Origin: Massariosphaeria phaeospora
Lineage: Eukaryota; Ascomycota; Dothideomycetes; Pleosporales
NCBI GenBank assembly: GCA_011032825.1
Contig: JAADJZ010000023.1
Location: 62,001-126,000 of the forward strand
Length of the DNA: 64,000 bases
Direction: 5' to 3'
This document shows, piece after piece, positions 15,976 to 25,711 of the stretch (positions within the stretch are counted from its first letter, which is position 1; the number at the start of each line of letters is the position of its first letter). The notes beneath the pieces were generated by a model that was not told the origin of the DNA, did no database searches, and was given only the letters and a program-made list of their open reading frames with translations. A program made the position numbers and the translations under genes.

Positions 15976-16946
15976 CTAGGCCCTCCGTCGACGTGGAGGA
16001 ATGAAGAGAGGAGTGAAAAGGCCACCTTCATAAGAATTCCGACGACCACGGCGGCCCCGCGCACTCGAATCAACCTCGTAACGAAACCCCCTGCCCAACC
16101 ACCCAAGATCCTCGCTCTGCTCCTTCACGGCGCATGACAAATTGGCGAACTCGGTCATGAGCGCCTCGATCTCGAGTTTCTTGATGAGTCGCGGCTTGTG
16201 GTCAGAGATGGACTTCAACGATGTCCCGCAGCCTTGTCGTCATCTAGTGTAGACGTGAAGACGTGATGAGCAGCCGCAGCGAACTCATCGCTGTCCCACC
16301 ACTTGGCGCATACAAGGGAGAACTTCTTGCACACGAGGTTCTTGAGGCCGGTGACGATGTAGTGGTCGGCGATTACGTACATCTGGCTGTGGATCAACAT
16401 CGCGCTCGCGTCGTTGCCCGGATTGACGTCTTCGAAGGCGTCTGGCTCTGCAGCACGGCCGAGACAGAAATGGCAATAGAAGATATTGCAGTCAAAATTG
16501 CAGTCGCGACCGCACTCATGATGCGCACATACGGTCGGGCAAAAACTATGTCGAGCATGCGGTTGGCATGTATGGGGGCCCTTTTGTAACTCAGGTGGGG
16601 ATCGTGGGGTTGACAGGAATGAACCGCGGGGGCTGTCGGGAACAGGCGCAGAAACGGCCTTCGACGGAACTGGCTCGTACTCGCCCTCGTACAAGAACTG
16701 CACAAGCAGCTTCACGACCGCAGGGTCATTCTCTGGCAGATCGATCTTGTTGTCTTCAGCCTCACGACCGACTGTGAACCGCACCGCGGCAGCGAAGGAA
16801 CCGGAGCGTGGGCAGACGATGGCCTTGTGGACGTTGTACTTGTCGTCTCCGCAAGTGATGACCAGGTCGGAGTATTCGCCGGAGGCAAGGAGGCCTTTGA
16901 CAGATGCGAGCAACTGATCGCGAGTGGAGTTTGTCGTGGTGGTGCT
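15976..16946 (-). pseudogene. BTB/POZ Cys/His copy 2, intronless and frameshifted
   Basis: The frame from about 16946 to 16215 encodes a full BTB domain (YSDLVITCGDDKYNVHKAIV), the Cys/His cluster (CAHHECGRDC, then FYCHFC) and most of the helical region. It then stops at DDDKAAGHR, where paralogues read GLRE(I/V)V. The missing C-terminus (EIEALMTEFANLSCAV) resumes in another frame at about 16216, so at least two indels lie near 16215-16235. No in-frame ATG precedes the BTB domain: the frame opens after a TAA and reads TTTTNSTRDQLLASVKG. Both introns shared by the other copies are absent without loss of flanking codons. This fits a decayed retrocopy or cDNA-mediated intron loss. A sequencing error could explain the indels but not the missing introns. 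Confidence 0.75.
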
Positions 16947-17336
16947 TCGATCGGAGAGGTGGTGGTGACGGTAATGGTAGCGGTGGTGTGCGGGGAGGTA
17001 GGAGGATATTTTCGCGGGGGTTTATACTGGTCGATGGTAAGCGTTCTACGTGCGTGGTGAATGGAATGCGTAAGCGTGAAACTATGTATTTCACTCTCTG
17101 AAATCTTCGGACGATATCTACCATAAATGCACCGCGTACAAGGATTTTCGAAAGTTAGGTATTCAACTGCTAACGTTAACCCCTAAGAGCGTTTACTACT
17201 AATAATGCTGGACTTGGAGTCAGCCTCTTCACAGTCAACTTACATGGTATCATATCAGAAACGAATCTTTAGTCCAAGGTCGCTCTTTCACTGTCCGCCA
17301 CACTACTGTCGCTACTACCCTCTAACAGAGTTGTCA

Positions 17337-17461
17337 TCAATCAAGCCAATCAATCCAGGACCTTCAGATTGGCTTAATTGGCTGTAAAGGAGGTCTTAGA
17401 TTGATTAGCTTGATTGCTTACAAACTAATCAAGCCAATCAATCTGTCAATCTGGATTGATT
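17337..17461. repeat. Direct and inverted CCAATCAATC repeats upstream of BTB copy 3
   Basis: The 17-mer AATCAAGCCAATCAATC occurs at 17339-17355 and again at 17427-17443. An inverted, one-mismatch copy at 17398-17415 can pair with the right copy (17427-17444), giving an 18-bp stem and 11-nt loop. Further partial inverted copies (AGATTGGCTTAATTGGCT; GATTGATTGTTGACAA) flank it. The block lies 80-200 bp upstream of a TATA box, in the promoter of BTB copy 3. Confidence 0.8.
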
Positions 17462-17531
17462 GTTGACAAGTTTGCCCTCTAGAAGGTTCAGATATTAACT
17501 AGAATAACCTAACTTGTAGACCTATAGACTG

Positions 17532-17538
17532 TATATAA
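17532..17538 (+). promoter_or_regulatory. TATA box of BTB copy 3
   Basis: A TATATAA heptamer lies 94 bp before the ATG at 17632, downstream of the CCAATCAATC repeat block. Position and sequence fit a core promoter. Confidence 0.55.
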
Positions 17539-17631
17539 GCCCTACCCAAGGTTCTTTTTAAACCTCTCTTATCGCCGCAAACAGAGTAACAAACACTCCT
17601 TAACATAGGTACTAAAACATCACGTCCGAAG

Positions 17632-18679
17632 ATGCCAAGCTGGGTCAAAGGGTATGTGCGTACACTCTTCAATATATCCGCGAAATGACAGTTTGCGCGT
17701 AGCCTCCTCGAATCTGGCGCATACTCTGATCTCATCATCACATGCGGCTCAGATTCCTACAAGGTCCACAAAGCGGTTGTCTGCACCCAGGCTAACTTCT
17801 TTGCGCGTGCGATCAAGGTATGTGCCAGAATATCTTACAAAAGCAACTGGGGATTCGTAGTCTTTAGCTCGTCAACGTAAGTTAACAGATCTCAAGGAAG
17901 CAGACGAAGCTTTAGTCGACTTGCCAGAGGATGACCCGTCAATTATTAAACTGCTTGTTCAATATCTCTACGAAGCCGAATATGCGCCCGTATCGCCTGT
18001 TGAAACCCCAAACGCGCTGCTGAATCACCTTTCCACAATCATCAAAACGTTGAGGAGCCAACAACCTTATGACCGGAACAGAAACTACTGTCGGTATGAC
18101 TTTCCGCACACCTGCAACCATTGCGACTATCAGTCATATTCCATCGTATGTCCTCATCATAGATCTAGCACTTTTACCTGCAGCTACAAATGCTCCAGAT
18201 TTATTTGCGAGGAATGTTGCCCACCGCCTAAGCATGCGTCTACTAGCTCCTCAGATCAGCTCCTGCTTCACGCGAAGATGTATAAAGTCGCCGAAAAGTA
18301 CAGCGTCACTGGTCTCAAACTCCTCGCCGAGGAAAAATTTGCTCGTGCTGCCGCGGAATATTGGAACACCGCCGACTTCATCACTGCTGCCCACTACGCT
18401 TTCACTACAACCGTGGAATCAGACAAGGGATTGCGCGAAGTAGTCTCTGCAACGACTACTGTTGAGGAGGATGCGGGACTTCGGGATATCGTGATTAGCA
18501 CGATTGCGAAAAGCATGACCTTGATTACGAGACCGGAGATTCAGAGCCTTATGAACGAGTATCAGGGCTTAGCTCTCCAGGTACTACTTGAGGAGCATGG
18601 CTGGAGGGGAAATTCGATGGGCCTGACGCATATGGTGGAGGATCATATGGTGGAGGATCTCGAAGATCAATTCATTTGA
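17632..18679 (+). CDS. BTB/POZ protein with Cys/His cluster, copy 3
   Basis: Three exons (17632-17651, 17703-17817, 17897-18679) give 305 residues. The start MPSWVKGLLESGAYSDLII leads into the BTB signature (CGSDSYKVHKAVV), then VDLPEDDPSIIKLLVQYLYE. The Cys/His cluster reads FPHTCNHC, CPHHRS, C-x3-C, FICEEC, so one Cys of the copy-1 cluster is Ser here. The helical region (LLLHAKMYKVAEKYSVTGL) follows. It is longer than copies 1 and 4 because of an exact 48-bp in-frame duplication at 18404-18499 (TTTVESDKGLREVVSA then TTTVEEDAGLRDIVIS) and an extended C-terminus (HMVEDHMVEDLEDQFI). Intron positions and phases match copies 1 and 4. Function is inferred only from the BTB fold. Confidence 0.87.
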
Positions 18680-18711
18680 TCAATTAGAGTTGTGCAGTTA
18701 TTGCTGACTAT
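18665..18711 (+). repeat. 47-bp dispersed element, copy A
   Basis: This matches 59744-59790 at 43 of 47 positions. Three of the four differences are C/T, with T in this copy. It overlaps the last codons and stop of BTB copy 3. Confidence 0.85.
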
Positions 18712-19453
18712 GTTGACTACCCACTAATATCAAACGTAACAGATATGATTCACAACAATTTTTTTTGCAGCAGCAGATGCTGCGCAACCACGGTTCGCAG
18801 GTGTTGAGGTTGGGCTCGATATTTGCAGATAATAGAGGATTCCGGCTCTTGCATGGATTTTACTGTACACAATCCATTTCATATCCTGGCCTTCTTCCTT
18901 TTACGACTTGGTAGCGTGTTACCCAGCTAGCATGCCTCCTTTACCGATGCACATCGAGGTAATTATATCATCTCAACTCCACGAGTGTATCTACGAAGAC
19001 ATTATCTAGCATACTGGAAACGATAGTACTTCGCAAAAATAATGACTGACTGTCTACTAAATTATACAGGCTAGTCAAACACACTGCTATCGGTTGTTAC
19101 TCACATTTTCGAATACGATATCCCGAGGTTTATTGACAGGCACTCTGCCGCATTAGACTATCTAATCAATGCGCACCTTGGTGAGTATATCCTCCAACTT
19201 CTGTGTCAATTAAACATTAACTAGTATACTGGACGCATTAGGGCTTTGCAAAGATACGGGCAACATGTTTACTTATTTCAAGAATCTTCTATACTTAGAA
19301 TGTAACTGCCTATTTTGCTGCCTCAATTGTTAAAAAGTCATACTAGGGTGGTGATGCTAAGAAACAGACACCACAACAAAGATCCATACGCTATCGCGCA
19401 CTAGCCGCGTTCGAAATCTCTACAACCACCGAACACATCATCGTGCCACCAAA
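18712..19453. other. Spacer between BTB copies 3 and 4, no gene seen
   Basis: AT-rich 3' flanks of two convergent genes. No open frame above noise and no RNA gene was recognised. Confidence 0.45.
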
Positions 19454-20371
19454 TCATACAACTACTTCTCTGGGTATCACTGGATCTTGCCCTTGGTCTA
19501 TTAATGTTTCCAGCACACCGAAAGCGACGCCCTTGAATTCCGTTAGCATTGCTTGGACCTCCGCTTTCTTGAGCAACTCCATATGGTCCGCAAGCGTGAA
19601 CGTATGGTGCGCGGCCCGTGGGAATGCAGGATCCATCCAGAAGGACCAGCACGCGAGACTGAACTTCTGCTTCGCCAAGTCCTTGAGTTCCGCCACGGCA
19701 TATTTGTCTGCAATCTCATAGACCTTGACGTGCGTTATGAGTTGATCGGGCGGACCGTGAATTATTTGAACAGTGCACTCGCGACAGGCGAAACTGTAGC
19801 AGCCGAAGTTACATGTCGTTGCGGTACAGATGTGGTGCGGGCAGAGGATGATGTCGCGGCAGGACCAGCCTAGGGCATTGCAACGATGAGGAAATGTGTA
19901 GGCATAGGGCACTCCCTCGGAGTTCTTAGGATTGGTTCCGCGAAGGTAATCAAGTTTCTCTGAGAGGGTGGTCTTTGCGTTCGAGAGCAAGGCAGGGAGA
20001 TAGTCAGACTCGTAGAAGTACTGCACAAGCAACTTCACAATAGAAGGGCCGTCATCGTGCATTTCAAGCTTTCCTTCGTTGCTCTCCTGAAGGTGTCAGT
20101 CTATCTCGCCAAGCTCTATCATTTGTGCAGTCGTTTAAGAGAACTTTACCTTTCCGCCAACCTTAATAGCTGCATTAAGGAACTCGGACTGCGCACAGAT
20201 GATTGCCTTGTGTACTTGATACGTATCTCCGCCGCAGATCAAGACGAAATCGGAGAAGTTTCCGGACAAGAGAAGGCTTTCAGGCTGGTTGGCAACATCG
20301 AAAGAACAGGTCCAGGGCTGTACCTACTCTTTGACCGAAGCCAGCAACTTTGAGCGCGGCGCTGCAGCCAT
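19454..20371 (-). CDS. BTB/POZ protein with Cys/His cluster, copy 4
   Basis: Three exons (20371-20328, 20276-20150, 20086-19454) give 267 residues, as in copy 1. The start is MAAAPRSKLLASVK. The BTB signature is FSDFVLICGGDTYQVHKAII, followed by DDGPSIVKLLVQYFYESDY. The Cys/His cluster is FPHRC, CPHHIC, C-x3-C, FACREC, and the helical region has YEIADKYAVAELKDLAKQKF. Introns are phase 2 then phase 0, as in copies 1 and 3. The N-terminus SKLLASVK resembles the reading upstream of copy 2 (DQLLASVKG), suggesting these two are close relatives. Its function beyond being a likely BTB dimer/adaptor is unknown. Confidence 0.87.
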
Positions 20372-20610
20372 TATTTTGTTCCGCGAACTGGCGTCGGTAG
20401 TGCTTTCGAGAAGGTGGGTGAGGTCGGAGAGTAGCAACAGAAGTTTACGTTGAGTTAGCTCGCACGGGCCATCGGCTTCACTCGGTGGTGAAGGTGGAAA
20501 GCGGGGCGAGTTAGCGGAGGGGTCGAGCGGTGAATGAGTTGTATCGTGAGACCACCAGTTGTAGAAGTCCTCTTTCACTCTCACTTGTGCTAATGCAATG
20601 CTATCGCAGC

Positions 20611-22872
20611 CTAGAAATCAAAAGTCGAGGCATCAACAAAATCTGCAGTTGAATCGTCCAGCCGAAACTCGTCGAGGAGGCTATCCCAAGAGGACCAGTC
20701 CAGCTGACTTACGTCAAACTGCGGAAGATCTGAAAAGCTAAGCTGTCCCTCCAGGCTGTTCGAGGCATCGACGTCCCACTTCCGAGAGTGGAGAGAGTCC
20801 GCAGGCGGTTGAGATGGATACATGGCACCAACTAGGTTATCTGAGATATTTCCACCGGGTACGCTTGATCGCGCTGAAGCCTCAGTTGACGAAGCCGATC
20901 GAGCCCTTAAGGCTTCAATATAATCCGGTTCGCCTTGGTCGGGTACACCATTTGCTGTGGTGTACGCCTCCCATGCCTTGAGCGTCAAATTTCCTATCGC
21001 AACGGGAAGTGCTCTACCCGACAGCTTCTTCGAGAAGTTCGGATGAGATTCGTATACGATTTGAATCTGCCTCCACGCTTCATCGACTTCGAGACCATGC
21101 GTCCGAGTACGGAGCTCCCCGGCCAAGTAGATAAAAGCTTTCCATTGGAAGTGCATGTTGATATGCCAAATGAAGCACTGCATTTCCGGTAGAGTGTAGC
21201 CCATGTTCTGGTATGATGTGACTTGGAGGGCGAGGTTGTAAAGCACATTCTTCTCCGACTGAGGCATGCTAGTTCTTGATTTTTCGTACTGTTGTGGTTG
21301 GTTATGGGCAATAAACCTCATCATGAACACGACAGCTTTTGCGATATAGACACATAGGAAGTGCCATGGAATTGAATGGTCACAGTATCGTATGAACTTC
21401 CGTTGGAACAAAGCATCGAGCTCATCGATGGCTTTATCCTTGATGTCCATCGAGACTGCGGGTGTGCTTATTCCATTCCAGAAGCCATCAAAGCATCCTT
21501 GACTTGCTGGTGACCGGGTACATCGTTGAAGAAAGAGACCTACGTGGCATCGAATCAAGAAGAACATCATCTCAGTAGCACCTTCGTACTCGCGCGGCAA
21601 TTCTTTCATATCTGGGAAGAGGTCGCTGTCATTCAGATTTCTCGGAATCTTGACGTTGCCAAAGAAGAACTGTGTTCCTGTCCCGGCGAGCTTCTCTGCG
21701 AAGCCTTCTATCATCATAATTTGCCACCAAAGGCGTCGTCGAATCTCAGTTTCGAAAGGTGGAAGACCTAAGTCCTCGCCGTCCCGATGGAGTCCTATTC
21801 GTTGACCGATCCTGGCAGCTACGCCTGTGAAGATCCATACCACCCGTGGGTCGTGATTTTGTAGGGATAGCTAGAGCAATGTTAGCTGAATGAGGTTTGA
21901 GGATAAATAACGTATAAGCCGGAAACGGAGTCTTACGAGAAACAGGGTAAATGCCTGGAGAACCATGATATCCGAGGTTTTAAGCAGGCTTGCATTAATC
22001 AACGCATGCTGTGCACCACAGCAGAAACGCCGAGTGAGTACGGTCTTTGGCTCGCCCAAGATAGAATTGCACTGTGTTTCGTCCAAAGAAGATAGTGATA
22101 TGCAGTAAATCGAAAATAGTAGGGCTTCTTCGTTCTTTGGGATATTGGCGAGGTCACCACTCACTCTCGATATGATCTGCTGGACGGTAGGTAAATGAAA
22201 GACCTTTACTATCGGATTGATATTGCTGATGTAGGCCTGCCATAGCTGGAATATCTGTGCGGGGTGCGGATGAAGAGCCCCGAGGGATATGCTGGCACTT
22301 GAAGAGCTGAATAAAAGACTGCCTCCAGCTATCGAAGACGTCATCGGCAACGAGTTATCTCCTACGTCGTCCTCGGAAGACTCGTCTAGGATGTCCTTTG
22401 TGCCACCGAATTCCCCTCGGAGATCGGACCATAGAGCATTCTCAAGGTAGCGAGACTTGCCTTGTCCAGATATGAGACAACCCACACCTGTGTCATCTTG
22501 GGATCCTGTGGAGTCACGACCTGGCTCCAGAAGAGTCCGCAAGGTGGTAGAGCTACTCTCAGAATGGAAGGATCCCGGCTCCTGCTTTTGAAGCTCTTCG
22601 GGATCGACTCCAAGCTTCCGAAGCGCGTCTTCATACAACTTCAACTTCGCGATGGTGTCTAGCTCCCGCACACCCTTCTTCTTCCTTCTCGGCGGTGGTG
22701 GCGCCTTGTAGATGCAAGCTGCACGAGCTTTAGAGCAATTGGTACATCCCCGGGGAAGTTTGTCGCATTTGACCTTTCTCTGTGCACACAGAACGCAAGA
22801 GAAGCTCTTGCAACCGTTCAAGTTAGCTGTGGTGAGTAGTGCGGAGTCGTCGGTGCTATTGGTTGAAGACAT
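20611..22872 (-). CDS. Zn(II)2Cys6 transcription factor with fungal-specific TF domain
   Basis: Two exons (22872-21937, 21870-20611) joined in phase 0 give 731 residues. The binuclear zinc cluster has Cys at 26, 29, 36, 43, 46 and 53 (C-x2-C-x6-C-x6-C-x2-C-x6-C), followed by a basic linker (PPPPRRKKKG) and a short coiled-coil-like stretch. The middle carries the fungal-specific transcription factor domain: FTLFL, intron, LSLQNHDPRVVWIFTGVAA, then ARIGQRIGLHRDG and ETEIRRRLWWQI. The tail is Ser/Asp-rich and acidic, as in activation regions. The open frame continues upstream of the chosen ATG but reaches only a TTG. This is a nuclear DNA-binding regulator; its targets are unknown. It lies next to BTB copy 4 but on its own transcript. 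Confidence 0.92.
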
Positions 22873-23799
22873 GGCCTGGTGAACGCCATCGAAAAAGCCG
22901 TTTGGCTGGGGCAGAAGAGGCACGCGCGGGCTAGCATTCACGCTTGCTCGGCAGGTCCACGTCGTCTCGGCTTGGGGCTTGAGGGCGGCAGCGGAGCGGA
23001 GCGATGCGTAGTTTGGGCGCAGACGCGGGTTGAGATGGGAGACGATGTTGTGTGGAGATGACAGCAACCGAGCCGTCCCGCGCTAACCTCGTCTGCGAAG
23101 CGTCATGCACGTGACTAAGGAACGGGTCTAGGTACATGGACTGAACGCCTCGCGGGCTGTGCCAAAATCCACATGCAGCTGTGTTTGGACTTTTGACTGA
23201 GCATCCAGATCACGTCTCCTACCGTCAAGTCCTTGCTGCACATCAAAAGGTCTCGATCGAGCGCTCGTTTCGAAGATGAGGCTAGTGCTCCGATCGGCTT
23301 GGCGCAATCAACCTCGGCTATCAGGTTTCCAATGCCGAAATTTCTTCACCCCTTGCATCAACCGTCAACGTCCATTACTAGGAGCTCGTTCACGGAAGGA
23401 AGACCGCACAAATCCAGTTCGGCGAACGCGCGTCGTGGTCAAACGCCTCTCTGTGAGCGTTCCGGACAGAATGTCGAGATTCCTGAACGAACACGCCCTC
23501 TGCAGTTGGCACGCCTCAACTACGCACTGTGCTTGGGATATTTACTCCCGTCCAAGTACTTGTACTCCTGCTTAGTCGGACATGGGGTTCACAGAAGCTC
23601 AGTACGACACTGTCTGGAAAAGTCACTTTGTTTCGCTTCTTATCTGTCTATCTTATCGTAGCACCGACACTTGCATGGTCCTAAGAGCCGGAATCCACGA
23701 CCGAGTCGCTCGGAAGGTCTGCGACATCGCAAACGAGGCATATATACTTGTACGCGATGGAGGAGGGCTTCACGACTACTGGTGCTACAGACAGAGTGA
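22873..23799. other. Upstream region of the Zn2Cys6 gene; no intact gene
   Basis: Promoter region of the regulator, then sequence with short frames on both strands. The frame at 23582-23872 contains a weakly similar stretch (NEAYILVRDGG) that could be the decayed 5' part of the relic described at 23800-24640, but the match is poor. Confidence 0.4.
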
Positions 23800-24640
23800 C
23801 AGATGGTTTCAACCTGCTGTGGTGTTCCGCCTTGCTTCCGAGTATCTGCCGCGTATTCCAACCTCCAAATGACTCTGAAGGAGGCCGTGTTGGTGTTGGT
23901 CTATCTACGAAACTGCACCTTTCGCGTTCGAAACAAGGCCGGCAACAACTTCCTGTCGAGTATCCTCGCCGCGAACGTTGTTAACGGGCACCCCAGTTAA
24001 GGTCACTCAGCCAGCACCTACGCAACCTCACTCCACTCAATATAACAGCTGTTCAAGATCCTTCAAAGCACCTTTCTTTTCGTCAGGATAGAGCCTCCAA
24101 AACAAGAGCTTTCTTCTTCAGGATTTGACAAATCAGCTGCCTTTGTGCTGCTCTGCAGCGACAGGCAGCCACATCACATCACAACAATCAAGGCTTTCGA
24201 TTGAGGCCTATATGGCGTTGATACATTAATAAGTAGGGATAGGTGTTGCTAACTGGGATCGTTAATATTGCTCGATTGAGCAAGGGCCCGAGTCGATCCG
24301 GGACCTGCACTTTTTCGAGCTTCCAGCACTTCCCCAAGTATTTACGATGGCACCATCCTCACCGAAAATATGGATATCGCGCTGATGAAGCGCTACTCCG
24401 GGTTGAGGCGTGTGGAACTCACTTTACATACTGGAAGGTGTTACCAAAGAAACCGACGATAACATATACCTTCGACAGGCCAAGAGCGTTGACGAAGCTG
24501 TCGACTACTACGGACTATTCATGTGCGTTGTTTCGAGCACAACGTACAAGCCCTGGCTCATCAGATGTGCACGGTTTTCCTACTCTCCCATCGACTTCAG
24601 GGATACCTGTTTGAGTTCACTACTACCGCTACTCTGGCGT
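23800..24640 (+). pseudogene. Decayed relative of the F-box-like gene at 28679
   Basis: Pieces in different frames match the intact protein at 28679-29638 in order. At about 23860-23960, EAVLVLVYLRNCTFRV matches DAVPVYIANCTFTL. At 24285, EQGPESIRDLHFFELPALPQ matches PKGIESVRALAFTSFQHFP after frame changes. At about 24350, TENMDIALMKRYSGLRRVEL matches IESADLALMKKCTGLLTVKL. At about 24480, AKSVDEAVDYYGLF matches PRAVCELVEFYALG. The pieces are broken by stops and by about 240 bp of unrelated sequence (24000-24245). It cannot encode the whole product, so it is a pseudogene. Alignment is by eye; the middle match is the strongest. Confidence 0.65.
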
Positions 24641-25711
24641 TACATCATGCGCCGCAGGGCGATATCCCCAACCCCCGGCATGGGTAGCCCCTAATTTCCT
24701 CGGATGCATCCGGCCTCAGGTTGGGGTCTCCCGTACATTCAAGCCACAACAGGTTTTGACCTTTTGTGATCTTTGCCGGTGGTGGAAGGTGGAGGCTAGA
24801 CAGGTAACTTCCTGGTAGACTAGTATTATCTACGTGATTCATGCACCACTAGAGGAGACTAGGAAGCAATCCGCGCGATACGCTAGCCCTATGAATCTTA
24901 GAGGGGGGTGAAACAACGAAGCGTGCGAAATGGTGTCAGCTTGTCCAATCGCAACATGCACTACTCCGTATCCCACCCAGGGTTACGTTTGAGACACGAC
25001 TTTCCTACCAACCGAGGCATACCCCCGCGTCTGAACTCGTCGATTTTCTGACCCGCTTTTGCACTTTAGAGGAACGACGGTCTCGACGCTACCCAGGCTA
25101 GCCGTTGGCAATTCTCCCGCGGGACTTGCTTTTGGAGTCGGCATCACGCGAGATACGAATCCATCTTCAGTGCGCAGATCAGCACTAATGCAGCAAACCA
25201 GAAGAGTATTCTCCTGGGACGTTTGGCTCAAGCCTCTACACTTCGCATAAAGATTCATGGCCGTTTAGCGCGTTATTCAGTCCTGAAAGATGAGTCGGGG
25301 GACGAAAGCGAGCCAGCATGGAATCCCTAGAGACCAAATATCCAATCAACAGGCATCAGTAGCATCGATCGGGTGCACAGCTATTAAAGGACAAATCACG
25401 GCGCGTTCGCTAACGCAACGGCACGCTGCTTCCCTCAAGTTTCCAGACCCTTGATTGTGGGACATCCCGTTCCCTGCGGAAGAGGCTTATCCGAGCTTAA
25501 CGTTGCCAGCACGGATGCGGTAGTCAGACGTGCTCATCTCCCTTTTCTTCTTTCTCATGGGTTCAGGGACACGATATAGGGAGTGCGTGCCCGCGCTCGT
25601 TTGCTGGAGACTGCACATCTCCCGCCTTGTCCATCCCCATCATTATTGCGCGTTTACACACGCCGATCTCGACCCCGCTGACAACTGAGAACGAGCGCTC
25701 ATATCAAAGCG
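24641..25711. other. Intergenic, no gene seen
   Basis: Stops are frequent in all frames and no family is recognisable. The last 150 bp (from about 25540) probably hold the promoter of the membrane-protein gene that follows. Confidence 0.4.

Noticed and set aside
24641..25711. Possible transposon remains
   Set aside because: No terminal repeats, target-site duplication or transposase/reverse-transcriptase motifs could be seen.
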